Source of the DNA: Candidatus Obscuribacter sp.
GTDB lineage: Bacteria; Cyanobacteriota; Vampirovibrionia; Obscuribacterales; Obscuribacteraceae
DNA length: 64,000 nt
Reading direction: 5' to 3'
Assembly: GCA_021772095.1 (NCBI GenBank)
Contig: JADYXR010000204.1
Location: 62,001-126,000, forward strand
Of this stretch, positions 45,641-54,844 are shown in pieces. The translations under genes were made by a program, and so were the position numbers. The notes under the pieces are model-generated. The model had not been told where the DNA came from, did no database searches, and saw only the letters and a program-made list of their open reading frames with translations. Position 1 is the stretch's first letter. Every line of letters starts with the position of its first letter.

Positions 45641-45658
45641 AAACTGGTCCACCGGTTT
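45641..45658. promoter_or_regulatory. Imperfect palindrome AAACTGGT-CC-ACCGGTTT upstream of the MFS gene
   Basis: An 8+8-bp inverted repeat with one G-T mismatch and a 2-nt centre lies 67 bp before the MFS start. It is a plausible operator for a dimeric repressor; no regulator gene is adjacent. Confidence 0.4.
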
Positions 45659-45724
45659 ACTAGTTTGGTTTAGACTGTCAGCAATCCAGTATCGTTACCA
45701 TGTCCGTTATCGAGGCGCGAGCGA

Positions 45725-47146
45725 ATGGTCAGTGACGCAAAATTAAAAACATCAGAAGACGAATTGGTGAAGAAGATCACCCTTCGTTTGATACCATTCA
45801 TGATGATACTGTATGTGGTGTCGTATCTCGACCGCATAAATATATCATTTGCCGCTCTTCAGATGAATCAAGACTTGAAGATCTCTGATGAGGCCTTCGG
45901 TTTCGGAGCCGGTATATTTTTCTTCGGCTATTGTCTGTTCGGAATTCCTAGCAATCTGGTTATTCAAAAATTTGGACCGCGGCGCTGGATTTCGGCCATC
46001 ATGATCCTCTGGGGTTTTGTCACGATTGGCATGTGTTTTGTCAGGAACGAACTCGACTTTAAAATTCTTAGATTCGTTCTCGGAATTGCTGAAGCCGGAT
46101 TTTTTCCGGGAATGATTTTGTATTTGACTTATTGGTTTCCGCCGAAGTATTACGGCGGTGCTGTCGCGCGTTTTATGGCGGCGATTCCGATCGCTGGTCT
46201 GTTAGGCAGTGGTGTCGCAGCTTTTGCTTTGAATTTGAAACTTGGTGGTCTGGCTGGCTGGATGTGGTTGTTCATCTTGACTGGATTGCCTGCGATTTTG
46301 CTTGGGATCGCAGTTCGTTTTTGGCTGCCTGATCGTCCGCGCAATGCCACTTGGTTGACGGCTGACGAGAGTCGTGAAGTTGAACGCATGGTGGGCGCGA
46401 AAGAAGTTCCAACGCACGAATCTGACGATTCAGCGAACGTATCCGCTAGGAGCGCAGCGACATCGGATTCGGCGACATCAAATTCAGCGACAACGACTCC
46501 CGATTCTGCCTCTACTAAGAATTCTGGCGATACCACCGGCGGAGAATCTTCCGGATTTTTTACGACCTTGAAAGACTTCTACGTCTGGCGATTTGCGCTT
46601 CTGTATTTTACTCTCACCGTCAGTATGTACGGTTTTCAACTCTGGCTTCCACAAATCATCAAAGCGTTTGGTTCTCTCGATGACACCGCGACCGCGTTGA
46701 TATCCGCTATTCCTGCGCTGTTTCAAGCTCTTGGAATGTTGATCATCGCTGGGCATTCCGACAAAACCGGCGAGCGGCGTTATCACGTTGTACTTGCAAC
46801 GGCATGCACTTTTGTAGGATTGGGAATTTCCTGTTTTGGTCCATACCCCTGGTTGAAGCTGGTTGGATTGTGTCTAGCCGCGTTTGGAATATGGGGTTCC
46901 GTCGGACCATTCTGGGCTCTGACTACGAACTCATTGAAGCGTTCTTCGCATGTCACTGGTATCGCCGTGATTAATTCAGTGGGCAATTTAGGTGGCTTTG
47001 CCGGACCCTATATAGTCGGAGTAATCAAAGAGTATTCGCACGGTTTCAACGACTCACTGATAGCACTGGCGGTGGCATCGGTTCTAGCGGGTATCATCGC
47101 TTCTACTTCGCCGAAGACGCCTCAAGAGCGAGTTTCGAAGAGTTAA
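45725..47146 (+). CDS. MFS transporter of the anion:cation symporter (ACS) type
   Basis: This 473-residue protein has 12 predicted membrane helices. SYLDRINISFAALQMNQDL and the following FFFGYCLFGIPSNL are typical of the ACS family (organic anion uptake: hexuronate, phthalate, tartrate and similar). The central cytoplasmic loop (about residues 225-275) is an unusually long Ser/Thr/Ala/Asp-rich linker. The substrate cannot be told from sequence. It stands alone; the thioesterase follows after a repeat-containing gap. Confidence 0.85.
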   Translation: MVSDAKLKTSEDELVKKITLRLIPFMMILYVVSYLDRINISFAALQMNQDLKISDEAFGFGAGIFFFGYCLFGIPSNLVIQKFGPRRWISAIMILWGFVTIGMCFVRNELDFKILRFVLGIAEAGFFPGMILYLTYWFPPKYYGGAVARFMAAIPIAGLLGSGVAAFALNLKLGGLAGWMWLFILTGLPAILLGIAVRFWLPDRPRNATWLTADESREVERMVGAKEVPTHESDDSANVSARSAATSDSATSNSATTTPDSASTKNSGDTTGGESSGFFTTLKDFYVWRFALLYFTLTVSMYGFQLWLPQIIKAFGSLDDTATALISAIPALFQALGMLIIAGHSDKTGERRYHVVLATACTFVGLGISCFGPYPWLKLVGLCLAAFGIWGSVGPFWALTTNSLKRSSHVTGIAVINSVGNLGGFAGPYIVGVIKEYSHGFNDSLIALAVASVLAGIIASTSPKTPQERVSKS

Positions 47147-47183
47147 ACTTGACCATTGCACCGGGACATACAATTCGAGCGTT

Positions 47184-47239
47184 GCACTGAACCAGATAAC
47201 GAGATCACTGCACTGAGAAAATACGAGACACTGCACTGA
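47184..47239. repeat. Degenerate direct repeat around GCACTGA, 3 copies
   Basis: GCACTGA occurs at 47184, 47210 and 47233 with similar flanks (ACGAGA-cAct). The spacing is 26 then 23 bp. It lies in the gap between the MFS and thioesterase genes. Confidence 0.6.
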
Positions 47240-47283
47240 GATATGTTTGAGAAAATCGACCAGAAAAAAACAAGGAATCCATC

Positions 47284-47724
47284 ATGCCATCTGACTCAAA
47301 AAACACTGTAGCCGACAGCAACCGCGAGAGCTATAAACTCTGGACTGAAGTCAACATTCGTTATGGTGACACCGACAGGCAGGGACATTTAAACAATGCA
47401 GTTTATTGTACATTTTTTGAATCCGGGCGATGTGCGTTTCTCTTCAACGAACAAGGTGATTCCGCCGCCGGTGAGGGGAAAAACTTTGTCATCGTTAAAC
47501 TGACTCTCGACTACCTTGTCGAGATCAATTTCCCTGGAGTTGTTGAAGTAGGCACTCGGATCCTAAAAATTGGGAAGTCCTCTTTCACGGTTGGGCAGGC
47601 CCTCTTCAAAGATGGTGTTTGTTGTTCAACTGCTGAATCCATAATTGTTCAACTCGATGCCAGCACAAAAAGATCCTCGCCGATCACCGATCAATTAATG
47701 GCTCGTTTAAAAGAACTCAGCTGA
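47284..47724 (+). CDS. Acyl-CoA thioesterase, hotdog fold (4HBT)
   Basis: This 146-residue protein carries the 4HBT signature: RYGDTDRQGHLNNAVY with the catalytic Asp, then a central helix and beta-sheet. It would hydrolyse acyl-CoA thioesters in the cytoplasm. Length is normal. AAGGAA lies about 6 nt before the ATG. Its chain-length preference is not predictable. It is convergent with the purine permease gene. Confidence 0.85.
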   Translation: MPSDSKNTVADSNRESYKLWTEVNIRYGDTDRQGHLNNAVYCTFFESGRCAFLFNEQGDSAAGEGKNFVIVKLTLDYLVEINFPGVVEVGTRILKIGKSSFTVGQALFKDGVCCSTAESIIVQLDASTKRSSPITDQLMARLKELS

Positions 47725-47812
47725 CGAGCCGCATCTAGTTCGATCGCTATCTTTGTTAAAAGATGATGTCACGTCGTCGATTGCCGTTGTTGTGATGTTC
47801 GTCGTCGCGCGA

Positions 47813-49189
47813 TTAGTGCGGTAATCCAAAGAGAAAATAAACCATGCACATTGCCGCCAAAACATAAGATCCTGAGTTTAGTTCTTTCCATCTGCCGCAT
47901 GCGATTTTCATGATGACATACAAAACTAGTCCGGCTGTCAATCCGTTAGCTGTGTTGTAGCTGAAGATCATCAAGCAAATGGTTGAGATTGCAGGCACCG
48001 CTTCCGTGAGATCATCCATCTCGATTTTCTTTAGAGAGCCAAGCATTAAAACTCCGACTGCCATCAGGGCTGGTGCATATGCGTAGGATAGTTTTTGAAA
48101 CGGAGTGATTAGTGGTAAGCAGAATAATGAGCCGAAAAACAGTGCTGCAGTGATTACCGAGGCTAGCCCGGTGCGCGCGCCTTCGCGAATTCCGGCAGCT
48201 GATTCGATAAAGGCGCCGCTGGTGGATGTTCCAATTAAACTGCTAGCCACGCACGAAACAGCGTCGACTATCATTGGTTTCTCGACATCTTCGAAATTTC
48301 CATTCTCATCCAGCATGTTGCCGGCTGCGCCTACCCCGATCAAGGTGGCGAGAGTGTCGAGGAAGCTCATCAAAAACAAGGTCACGAGTATCGGAAAGAA
48401 ACTCACGTGCAATGCGCTCATTATGTCGAGTTTCAAAAATATTGGTTCTAAGCTGTACTCACCGGTGAAGGGCATGGCGAAGATGCCGGTCGGAGCTGCG
48501 CCATAGCCCAAAAGAATGCCGATAGCGGCTGTTGACGCGATTCCGATAAGTATTGCGCCTCGCACTCTTTGATTCAAAAGTGCGCATGTAACGATGAAAC
48601 CAAAGATTGCGAGCAGAACTTTTGGATCATGCCAGTCACCAATCTTTAGTGGTACAGGTGGTGCTCCGAGTAAATTACTTCCGTGAACTTGAAGCGCTTC
48701 AACGGGCATTCCGGCGGCGGCACTAGTGACGATACCAACCTGATATAGACCGATGAAGGTGAGAAACAATCCGATGCCTGCAGCAAAACTATGTTTTAAA
48801 CTTGGCGAGATCGAATTGGCTAGCCAGGGGCGAAGTTTAAACAACGATAGTCCGAGGAAGCCGATGCCGCTCCAAAAAACGGCACCTAAACGTTGTTGCC
48901 AGCCGATGCCCATTGCCGCTAGTCCAAATGCAATGAATGCGTTTTCGCCCATGTAAGGCGCGACCGCAATCGGACGATTTGCGTACAAACCCATTAACAA
49001 GCAGCCAAATACCGAAGCCAAAATGGTCGCGACGGTCGTTGGACCTGGTGGGAAACCAGCAAATGCGAGGATGGCAGGATTGACAACGATTATGTACGCC
49101 ATCGTGAGAAACGTTGTGAGTCCTCCCAAGATCTCGACCTTGACTGAGGATCCTCGTTCTGTGATCTTAAAATATTGGTCTAATGCCAC
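47813..49189 (-). CDS. NCS2/AzgA-type purine permease
   Basis: This 458-residue membrane protein has the guanine/hypoxanthine/adenine permease signature: GGLTTFLTMAYIIVVNPAIL at the start and APYMGENAF in helix 3. About 12-14 membrane helices are predicted. It imports purine bases by proton symport. The start is a GTG. A perfect extended -10 lies about 28 nt upstream, flanked by GCATGC elements, so expression is probably controlled there. Confidence 0.9.
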   Translation of the reverse strand: MALDQYFKITERGSSVKVEILGGLTTFLTMAYIIVVNPAILAFAGFPPGPTTVATILASVFGCLLMGLYANRPIAVAPYMGENAFIAFGLAAMGIGWQQRLGAVFWSGIGFLGLSLFKLRPWLANSISPSLKHSFAAGIGLFLTFIGLYQVGIVTSAAAGMPVEALQVHGSNLLGAPPVPLKIGDWHDPKVLLAIFGFIVTCALLNQRVRGAILIGIASTAAIGILLGYGAAPTGIFAMPFTGEYSLEPIFLKLDIMSALHVSFFPILVTLFLMSFLDTLATLIGVGAAGNMLDENGNFEDVEKPMIVDAVSCVASSLIGTSTSGAFIESAAGIREGARTGLASVITAALFFGSLFCLPLITPFQKLSYAYAPALMAVGVLMLGSLKKIEMDDLTEAVPAISTICLMIFSYNTANGLTAGLVLYVIMKIACGRWKELNSGSYVLAAMCMVYFLFGLPH

Positions 49190-49199
49190 GTGATGTTTC

Positions 49200-49209
49200 T
49201 CGCATGCGA
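49200..49209. promoter_or_regulatory. Palindrome TCGCATGCGA just upstream of the purine permease
   Basis: A perfect 10-bp palindrome lies between the -10 element and the start codon. Its GCATGC core recurs at 49251-49256, on the other side of the -10. Two such sites bracketing a promoter suggest a repressor with two operators. I do not recognise the regulator. Confidence 0.45.
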
Positions 49210-49216
49210 AGGCGTC

Positions 49217-49225
49217 ATTATATCA
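49217..49225 (-). promoter_or_regulatory. Extended -10 promoter for the purine permease
   Basis: On the minus strand the sequence is TGATATAAT: a consensus TATAAT with the TGn extension. The transcription start would be about 20 nt before the GTG. The -35 region is poor, as is common with extended -10 promoters. Confidence 0.6.
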
Positions 49226-49261
49226 AATGGAGATCAGTCCAAAGCAATAAGCATGCGCAAA

Positions 49262-49300
49262 CAGCAACGACGGTAGAGGGATCTCAATACCGTCGTGCTG
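49262..49300. other. Long hairpin upstream of the purine permease promoter
   Basis: CAGCAACGACGGTA pairs with TACCGTCGTGCTG (13 bp, one bulged base) around a 12-nt loop. There is no U-tract on either side, so an intrinsic terminator is unlikely. It lies upstream of the -10, so it is not a leader riboswitch of that transcript. It may be a DNA-level site or part of another transcript. The remaining bases to about 49500 show nothing else. Confidence 0.5.
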
Positions 49301-49502
49301 TGCCCCGACTTTGACGTTGTGCGAATTCCGAGGGTGATCGTTTATCCGTTGCTCGTGTTTTATTGATACTCCTTTGGATTGATTCGAGGTTGCTCCCTCG
49401 TCGAGATTTTTGTACAGTTTATTCGGTTAATTCCATTCTTTTGCTGTATTGCGAATGGTTGCACCACTGTTCAGGTCGTGCAACCATTCACCACATGCGG
49501 TG

Positions 49503-52500
49503 TCACGAAAACAGGTTGCAGTCTCTGGCAGACGCGATGAACCAGTTCACCAAACCCGGTGTCGTGATACCGGCGACGACGATAGCTGCGCCTATCGCAA
49601 TGCGCATTCCCTGCGTGAATCTTGCACGCACTCCCAGCAGATTGTTGACTGTGGAACGAATCACCAGTCCGTGCAAAATGATTACCGATCCGAACATCAG
49701 TCCGGCCAGTTCGATCAAATTGCAGATGATATTCAGCAATGCTTCGAGATTCGCCAGGTTGTTGACACGCACTGTACCAGCGGTGTTGACACCCATGATT
49801 ACGGTCCCGTCTCCACTTGGTCCAATCGATCCGTTTGTTGCACCCTGAAGTACAGGTGCGGAACTTGTGTTACTGAACGCATCGCCCGTGGTTTCTGTCG
49901 TTCCCGCGTTGGCATTAGTGTTGGAGCCGATAACGGCAACGCAGCTAACTGGCGAAACGAATTGATATGCCACTGCGATTCGTGCTGCTTTACTGGCTTG
50001 CTTATTGCGGATGAAACCATCCACAGTGTTTCTTGCGTTAAGTAAAAGCAGTTCCGTTTTGTCGCGTCCATCCAGTATCGTGGCGCCGGGAACCGGCTTG
50101 TCGTGCGTTGAATAACTGACGACAAATTCACTACGTCCGGCTTGCCACTTGCTGAAGAAGTCGTTAAGGTCGCCGGTCAAATCTTCGGTTCTCTGAATCG
50201 GCGAAAACGGTCCCACTTCCGCGTGGTTTTTGAAATACTCGAGAGTGTCGGTGCATCCGGTATCCAGCGCCAGTTCAAAGAATGAAGGATGTGCTCTGAA
50301 TGGTGACATGATATAGATGTCTTTGTTTAAACCGGGCTGAGGTCCGTGGATCCAGAGGACAGCACCACCCTCGGTTTCACCTGCCATCTCTGCTGCATTC
50401 ACAACAGCTTTCAAGTTGTCCTGACCACCGGCGAAGTATTTTTCATCCAGTAGTGGAAGCGCGTTTTTAAGCGGTGTCGGTTTGCTCAACACGTTGGTTT
50501 CACGCGATGCAACGCGCAGCCAAACAGGAACGCTGGATGGAACTTGTTCCAATGCTTTCTTCAACTTTGGCATATGTTCTTTCAATGCACTCGATCCATC
50601 TAGAACCACGAGCAATCGTTTCGGCGCTTTGCTCACGACTTCGCTGATGGTGCGAACTGAATAGCGAGGACCGGGCGGAACTTTTTTGACTTGTTTCTTG
50701 CCTCGTTTATCTCTGTTCAAAACAGTCCTAACATCCTCGATTTGCTGCTGAACGGCTCGACTTCCATCGATCATCAAAACGACTTGCTGACTATCCGCCT
50801 TCTTAGCTTCCTCTGCCAATCGTTTGCGCTCTTCTTCTTCCTTCCATCGTTTGATTTCCATATTTGTTGCAAGTTTATCGATGGTGGCCACTGGCACCAT
50901 ACTTGGTGCACGCTTGGCGCTGATAATTAACGGTGTGTGTTCCAGTTGAGATTTCTCCAGTTTGCCACTGAGTACCTCTCGGCCTTGCAATCCTTTCGAC
51001 GAAACTATATTTTTCTGGCGGCTGGAGAGCTTATCCGTGGACTCGAGCGTCAATAGATGTTCTCCATCGAGGCTGAAATTGCTGGCAATGAATCTTGGAA
51101 AAGTCAAACTAGTCGAATCAAGCGCTTCCAGTTTCAGTGGAATGACTATGCTCATGTTAACTTTCAATTGTTCGTCGTTTGGAATCGGATAGCAGTGAAA
51201 CAAATATCGACCGCGTCCAAGATCCGTGATGATAGCCGGGTTATCGTGACCGACGTCGACCCAATTGATTTGCGCATCGCCTTCTGCTTTACCGGCGGCA
51301 GCAAACGCGGCATCCATCGGATCACCATTTCGATACACGGTTAAACCGTTAATCACTGCCCCTGGTGGCAATGCGATTTCTGCTCGCGCCTCTTGCGGAG
51401 ATTCGGTGTCGTTGCGGAAAACATAAGTCCAGTTGATGGTCGTGGTTAGTGCATTGGGGCTGACTAAACCATTGAATGCAGAACGCGCCAGTTCGAGTCC
51501 TTTGATTGGCGTGCCCACAACGTGCCGTCTCAAATAGTCGTCGGACATCGAACTGAAGTCTGCGCTGTTTTCGTCACCAAGCGGTTTCCCACATACGGTG
51601 AAATATAGATTTCCCATCTCGCTATGCTTGACAGGAATGAATAATCCTGCGATTCCTGTTGCGCGAGCATCGGAAGTTTCCATGCGCAATTCGCGTTCTG
51701 TATTCATTTCGCGCAGCACAGCCAAACCTCTGGTTCGCTCCGATTCTTTCGGCGACAATGCTTGTTGTTCTGCCATGCGAACATACCAGGAACGCGCTTC
51801 GCATCCGGCAAACGCAGCGACTCCAATGACTAAACCAATTGCAGTGTATGCCAAAATTCTAGCTCTGCTGCTGGCGAATTCTCGTTGATTGCGAGTGCGG
51901 TTCATCAGATACCATCCGACTACAGCTGTGGTGACCGCTTGCATGCCGATGAAGAAGAAGCCGGTCGAAAAATCTGTGCCGGTCGCCGATTGCATTTCCT
52001 GATAGCCGGCTGGAATGGCCGCGAAAGACAGCGCCGCGATCACAAACGATGTTGCGATTGCAATCCCAACAAGCAGACCACGCAACAATGAAAACTTCAT
52101 ATCGTTTTTGCAAAGGGAAGACCAGAGGCGATAATTTGCCAGGGGAATTGCAGCAAGAAGCGCCAGTTCGATCAGCGTTTCAACTGGATGGTTAAGCATC
52201 ACTAGTGTAATGCGTTTGGGACAGGCCATCATGCTGATGGCGGCAAGCATTAATGGCGTGGCTACACCGAACGCCATGATGGCGATGCCGTCAATGCTGC
52301 TCCACACATTTTTCACTGGTGGCGGCGGTGGTACCAAATCATCGTCCCAGTTTAAATCATCTGATGAAGAAGCACTATTGGTGGTGCCGGCGGTTGATGC
52401 TCCTGAATGCTCTTCGTCCGTCTCCGTCGTTGCCGGCCTCGTCTCCTTGTCTGATTCATCGCTACCTTCTGCGCCAGTTCCCGAAGTTCCGCGCGCTGAA

Positions 52501-52943
52501 CTATTCGTCGATTTTGTCTTCGCTGCCCGGTTTTGCTCGGGACGAAAGTTGTCTATCAACTGTTTTACAAACGAAAGTGGTCCTTCTTTGTCGGATAGCG
52601 ATTTCTGATCGACTTCTGCCAGCGGCGGCGTGCCTATCGGCGTATCAGAACTACATTCGGTGCTCGCACCATTATGGCTATGTGGCGAAGCACAGTTAGT
52701 GGCGTGGTGGTAAACGTGAATGAAACTGGTTGTTTGATTACAACAACTGCCATCTGCGCTGTGCAGCGAATGGGCATGGCCTGCCACCGAGTGACCGGCG
52801 ATCTGACTTTGCAGAGCTGCGCTGGGTCCGAATTCGCCGGGTGTGGTGCTTCCAGATCCGCCTGAATCTTGGGCACCGGGACTGATGCCGCCCGTGGTTC
52901 CACTTCCATTATCGTTTGGAATTGGGCTATCACTTATAGACAT
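49503..52943 (-). CDS. Large membrane protein with VIT-like and vWA-like domains
   Basis: This protein of about 1146 residues has a Ser/His/Asp-rich N terminus of about 230 residues. Five or so membrane helices follow (about 225-400). A VIT-like domain begins TTINWTYVFRNDTESPQEAR and includes LPPGAVINGL. A vWA-like segment follows with VLMIDGSRA and VVLDGSSA, where the metal-site DxSxS lacks its second Ser. A C-terminal helix pair ends the protein. VIT plus vWA recalls inter-alpha-inhibitor-like bacterial surface proteins; the role is unknown. The start at 52943 is chosen for AGAAGGGG about 7 nt upstream, rather than an ATG at 53096. Confidence 0.7.
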   Translation of the reverse strand: MSISDSPIPNDNGSGTTGGISPGAQDSGGSGSTTPGEFGPSAALQSQIAGHSVAGHAHSLHSADGSCCNQTTSFIHVYHHATNCASPHSHNGASTECSSDTPIGTPPLAEVDQKSLSDKEGPLSFVKQLIDNFRPEQNRAAKTKSTNSSARGTSGTGAEGSDESDKETRPATTETDEEHSGASTAGTTNSASSSDDLNWDDDLVPPPPPVKNVWSSIDGIAIMAFGVATPLMLAAISMMACPKRITLVMLNHPVETLIELALLAAIPLANYRLWSSLCKNDMKFSLLRGLLVGIAIATSFVIAALSFAAIPAGYQEMQSATGTDFSTGFFFIGMQAVTTAVVGWYLMNRTRNQREFASSRARILAYTAIGLVIGVAAFAGCEARSWYVRMAEQQALSPKESERTRGLAVLREMNTERELRMETSDARATGIAGLFIPVKHSEMGNLYFTVCGKPLGDENSADFSSMSDDYLRRHVVGTPIKGLELARSAFNGLVSPNALTTTINWTYVFRNDTESPQEARAEIALPPGAVINGLTVYRNGDPMDAAFAAAGKAEGDAQINWVDVGHDNPAIITDLGRGRYLFHCYPIPNDEQLKVNMSIVIPLKLEALDSTSLTFPRFIASNFSLDGEHLLTLESTDKLSSRQKNIVSSKGLQGREVLSGKLEKSQLEHTPLIISAKRAPSMVPVATIDKLATNMEIKRWKEEEERKRLAEEAKKADSQQVVLMIDGSRAVQQQIEDVRTVLNRDKRGKKQVKKVPPGPRYSVRTISEVVSKAPKRLLVVLDGSSALKEHMPKLKKALEQVPSSVPVWLRVASRETNVLSKPTPLKNALPLLDEKYFAGGQDNLKAVVNAAEMAGETEGGAVLWIHGPQPGLNKDIYIMSPFRAHPSFFELALDTGCTDTLEYFKNHAEVGPFSPIQRTEDLTGDLNDFFSKWQAGRSEFVVSYSTHDKPVPGATILDGRDKTELLLLNARNTVDGFIRNKQASKAARIAVAYQFVSPVSCVAVIGSNTNANAGTTETTGDAFSNTSSAPVLQGATNGSIGPSGDGTVIMGVNTAGTVRVNNLANLEALLNIICNLIELAGLMFGSVIILHGLVIRSTVNNLLGVRARFTQGMRIAIGAAIVVAGITTPGLVNWFIASARDCNLFS

Positions 52944-53237
52944 GTTAATACCCCTTCTATTAGAAGATGTTTGAAAAACGAAGATGACCGCGCGGTACCG
53001 GAAGAGCAACGCGAACGATGATGGCCGCGCGAATGCGGAAGTGCATTGCGCGCTAGTGTCGTTAAAGCTGTAGTAAGTTATTGGGACGCCGAGCAAGTGC
53101 CCAGCGTCAACATTGTATGAAAGGACCGCTGAATTTACACCAGGGTTTTCCCGAGTTTGTCAGTAGACCTAATGTCAATCGCGGTGGTTTTCGCCAGTGA
53201 TTGCTGCCAGTGCGCAACTCGGAACCACCAGCGCAAC

Positions 53238-54602
53238 CTAGTAACTAACCCCAAGCTGTTGATCCGGGCGCTTCTGAAACTCTTTCCACGAACTAATAAG
53301 CGGTTTCGGTGCGGGAAATTTTGTATCGTACACGACAATTACGTTAGTCAGTGGGCGATGCGCCGGAACGACGACCGCACCATTGTGAGCCACCGCTTTA
53401 GACGCGCCACCATCGAGGTTCATAGCATCAGAACAACCCATCGCTTTCATAACTTCCGCTTCCTTTTGCAGCGAGAGTCCCATTAGGAACGTCACCAGAT
53501 AGATTTTGTCTTTCGATGCCGGATAACCGATCGCGCAACGAGGCCCGACACCAAGCACGTGCGAATCGGCAAAACCTTCCTTTTCGGCGTCAATCAAAAT
53601 CTCGCCGTTAGTGACTAAGCGAGGTCCACACGTCAGCGAGAACCAATGCTGACTCCAGTCCGGTTGTCCTTCAATTCGCGCAGTAATCATCTCCGGCACG
53701 TTATTCTTCTTGATACCGAGGGTGGTTCCATAGTTTTCCCACTGACTGTACTTGAGATAACGACCACTATTGACCATGTTTCCCATGACGCGTTTTTGAT
53801 TGTCTTTGCTGAAAAACGTGCCGTTCTGAACAACGGCTCCGCGACTGCGTTTCACGAAAGACTCAAACCCTTCGTCACCGTGAGTAAATGCAACTGTATT
53901 TGCTTGATCGGCCTTGTTTGCCAATTCGATCGACAAAAACATTTCAGGATCTTTTAGATCAATAGTCGCTTGATAAAACGGCACGCCCTTTAATGTGGTC
54001 TTCACAAACTTCAGCGCCTTACCTTTGCGAGGTGGCAGTTCTGGTGGCGTGTACAGCGGCGGCGTGAGGATTGCCGCCACAGGCACAGTGGGGCGGTACA
54101 CGAGTTTGTCCAGTGGGCTCAACTTAGAATCTCGTTTGTTTGCATTTGGTTGGTTGTTCGTTGCGCTATTTGTTTCCTCGCTATCACTTTTGGCACGATC
54201 GTTTTCTGTCTGATCAGTGTCCGGAGAGGTTTCTTGCCGGTCATTTGTGTTCTGACCTGGCTCGTTACTTGATGAATCATCAGCGCTGGTGTTCGAACTG
54301 GCTATATTATTTTCGTCCGTCGTGTCAACGGTGGCTTGTTCACTTGTCGGCGAAGAGCTAGTCGACTGACCGGTTTGCGGTGTTTGCGAAATCAACGCGC
54401 GCTTCTCCGCTTCCTCATCCCGCAGTCTTTGCAGCTCGTTGAAATCGATTTTTACTCGATACTCTTTTAGATAAGGAAACAGCTCATGTCGTTTCTCTGG
54501 AAAAACAAAAAAGATTGCTAACATCATGAACGCCACCAGAATGCATGGGCAAGTCACGCCCATGTTCAAAGCCGTATTCGGATCTGTCTGGTAATTTTGC
54601 AT
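53238..54602 (-). CDS. Phosphodiester glycosidase (NAGPA/DUF2233) family protein, membrane anchored
   Basis: This 454-residue protein has an N-terminal membrane helix (about 15-35) and a Ser/Thr/Asn/Asp-rich linker (about 70-160). The NAGPA-type domain spans about 190-440 with VQNGTFFSKD, LTCGPRLV and MNLDGGASKAV, the family's conserved active-site blocks. Family members remove GlcNAc or similar groups from phosphodiesters or act on cell-wall polymers. An envelope role is inferred. It precedes the VIT/vWA-like gene on the same strand, with a gap of about 295 bp that shows nothing else. Confidence 0.85.
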   Translation of the reverse strand: MQNYQTDPNTALNMGVTCPCILVAFMMLAIFFVFPEKRHELFPYLKEYRVKIDFNELQRLRDEEAEKRALISQTPQTGQSTSSSPTSEQATVDTTDENNIASSNTSADDSSSNEPGQNTNDRQETSPDTDQTENDRAKSDSEETNSATNNQPNANKRDSKLSPLDKLVYRPTVPVAAILTPPLYTPPELPPRKGKALKFVKTTLKGVPFYQATIDLKDPEMFLSIELANKADQANTVAFTHGDEGFESFVKRSRGAVVQNGTFFSKDNQKRVMGNMVNSGRYLKYSQWENYGTTLGIKKNNVPEMITARIEGQPDWSQHWFSLTCGPRLVTNGEILIDAEKEGFADSHVLGVGPRCAIGYPASKDKIYLVTFLMGLSLQKEAEVMKAMGCSDAMNLDGGASKAVAHNGAVVVPAHRPLTNVIVVYDTKFPAPKPLISSWKEFQKRPDQQLGVSY

Positions 54603-54844
54603 AATACAATTGTGCCCTTCTAAGGTTAGTCGGACACTGGAGAAAACCCTGAAATCATCAATCTCAATCTTTTCCTAACATTATCATGAGAAACCATTCT
54701 GTCCGTATATCATTGAACCGTCGACGTTTGCAGACTTTTGACCGATTGGTTTTCGTTGTCGCGCTTCCGGTGCAAACTGTTGAAAGTTGGTACGCTAAGG
54801 GTACGATCAACTCAAACGCTATGAGAGGACGCAATTCAAAGACT

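Larger units (their letters stand above)
44959..45724. other. Long non-coding spacer with degenerate repeats
   Basis: About 765 bp lie between the divergent kinase and MFS genes. It contains the 13-bp repeat array at 45401-45453, which decays to about 45545, and an operator-like inverted repeat at 45641. A 170-codon minus-strand frame across it is judged non-coding because it runs through the repeats. Confidence 0.6.

Noticed and set aside
45140-45652. 170-codon minus-strand frame in the kinase-MFS spacer
   Set aside because: It runs through a degenerate tandem repeat, has no ribosome site and no domain-like pattern; it also covers the operator-like region of the MFS gene.
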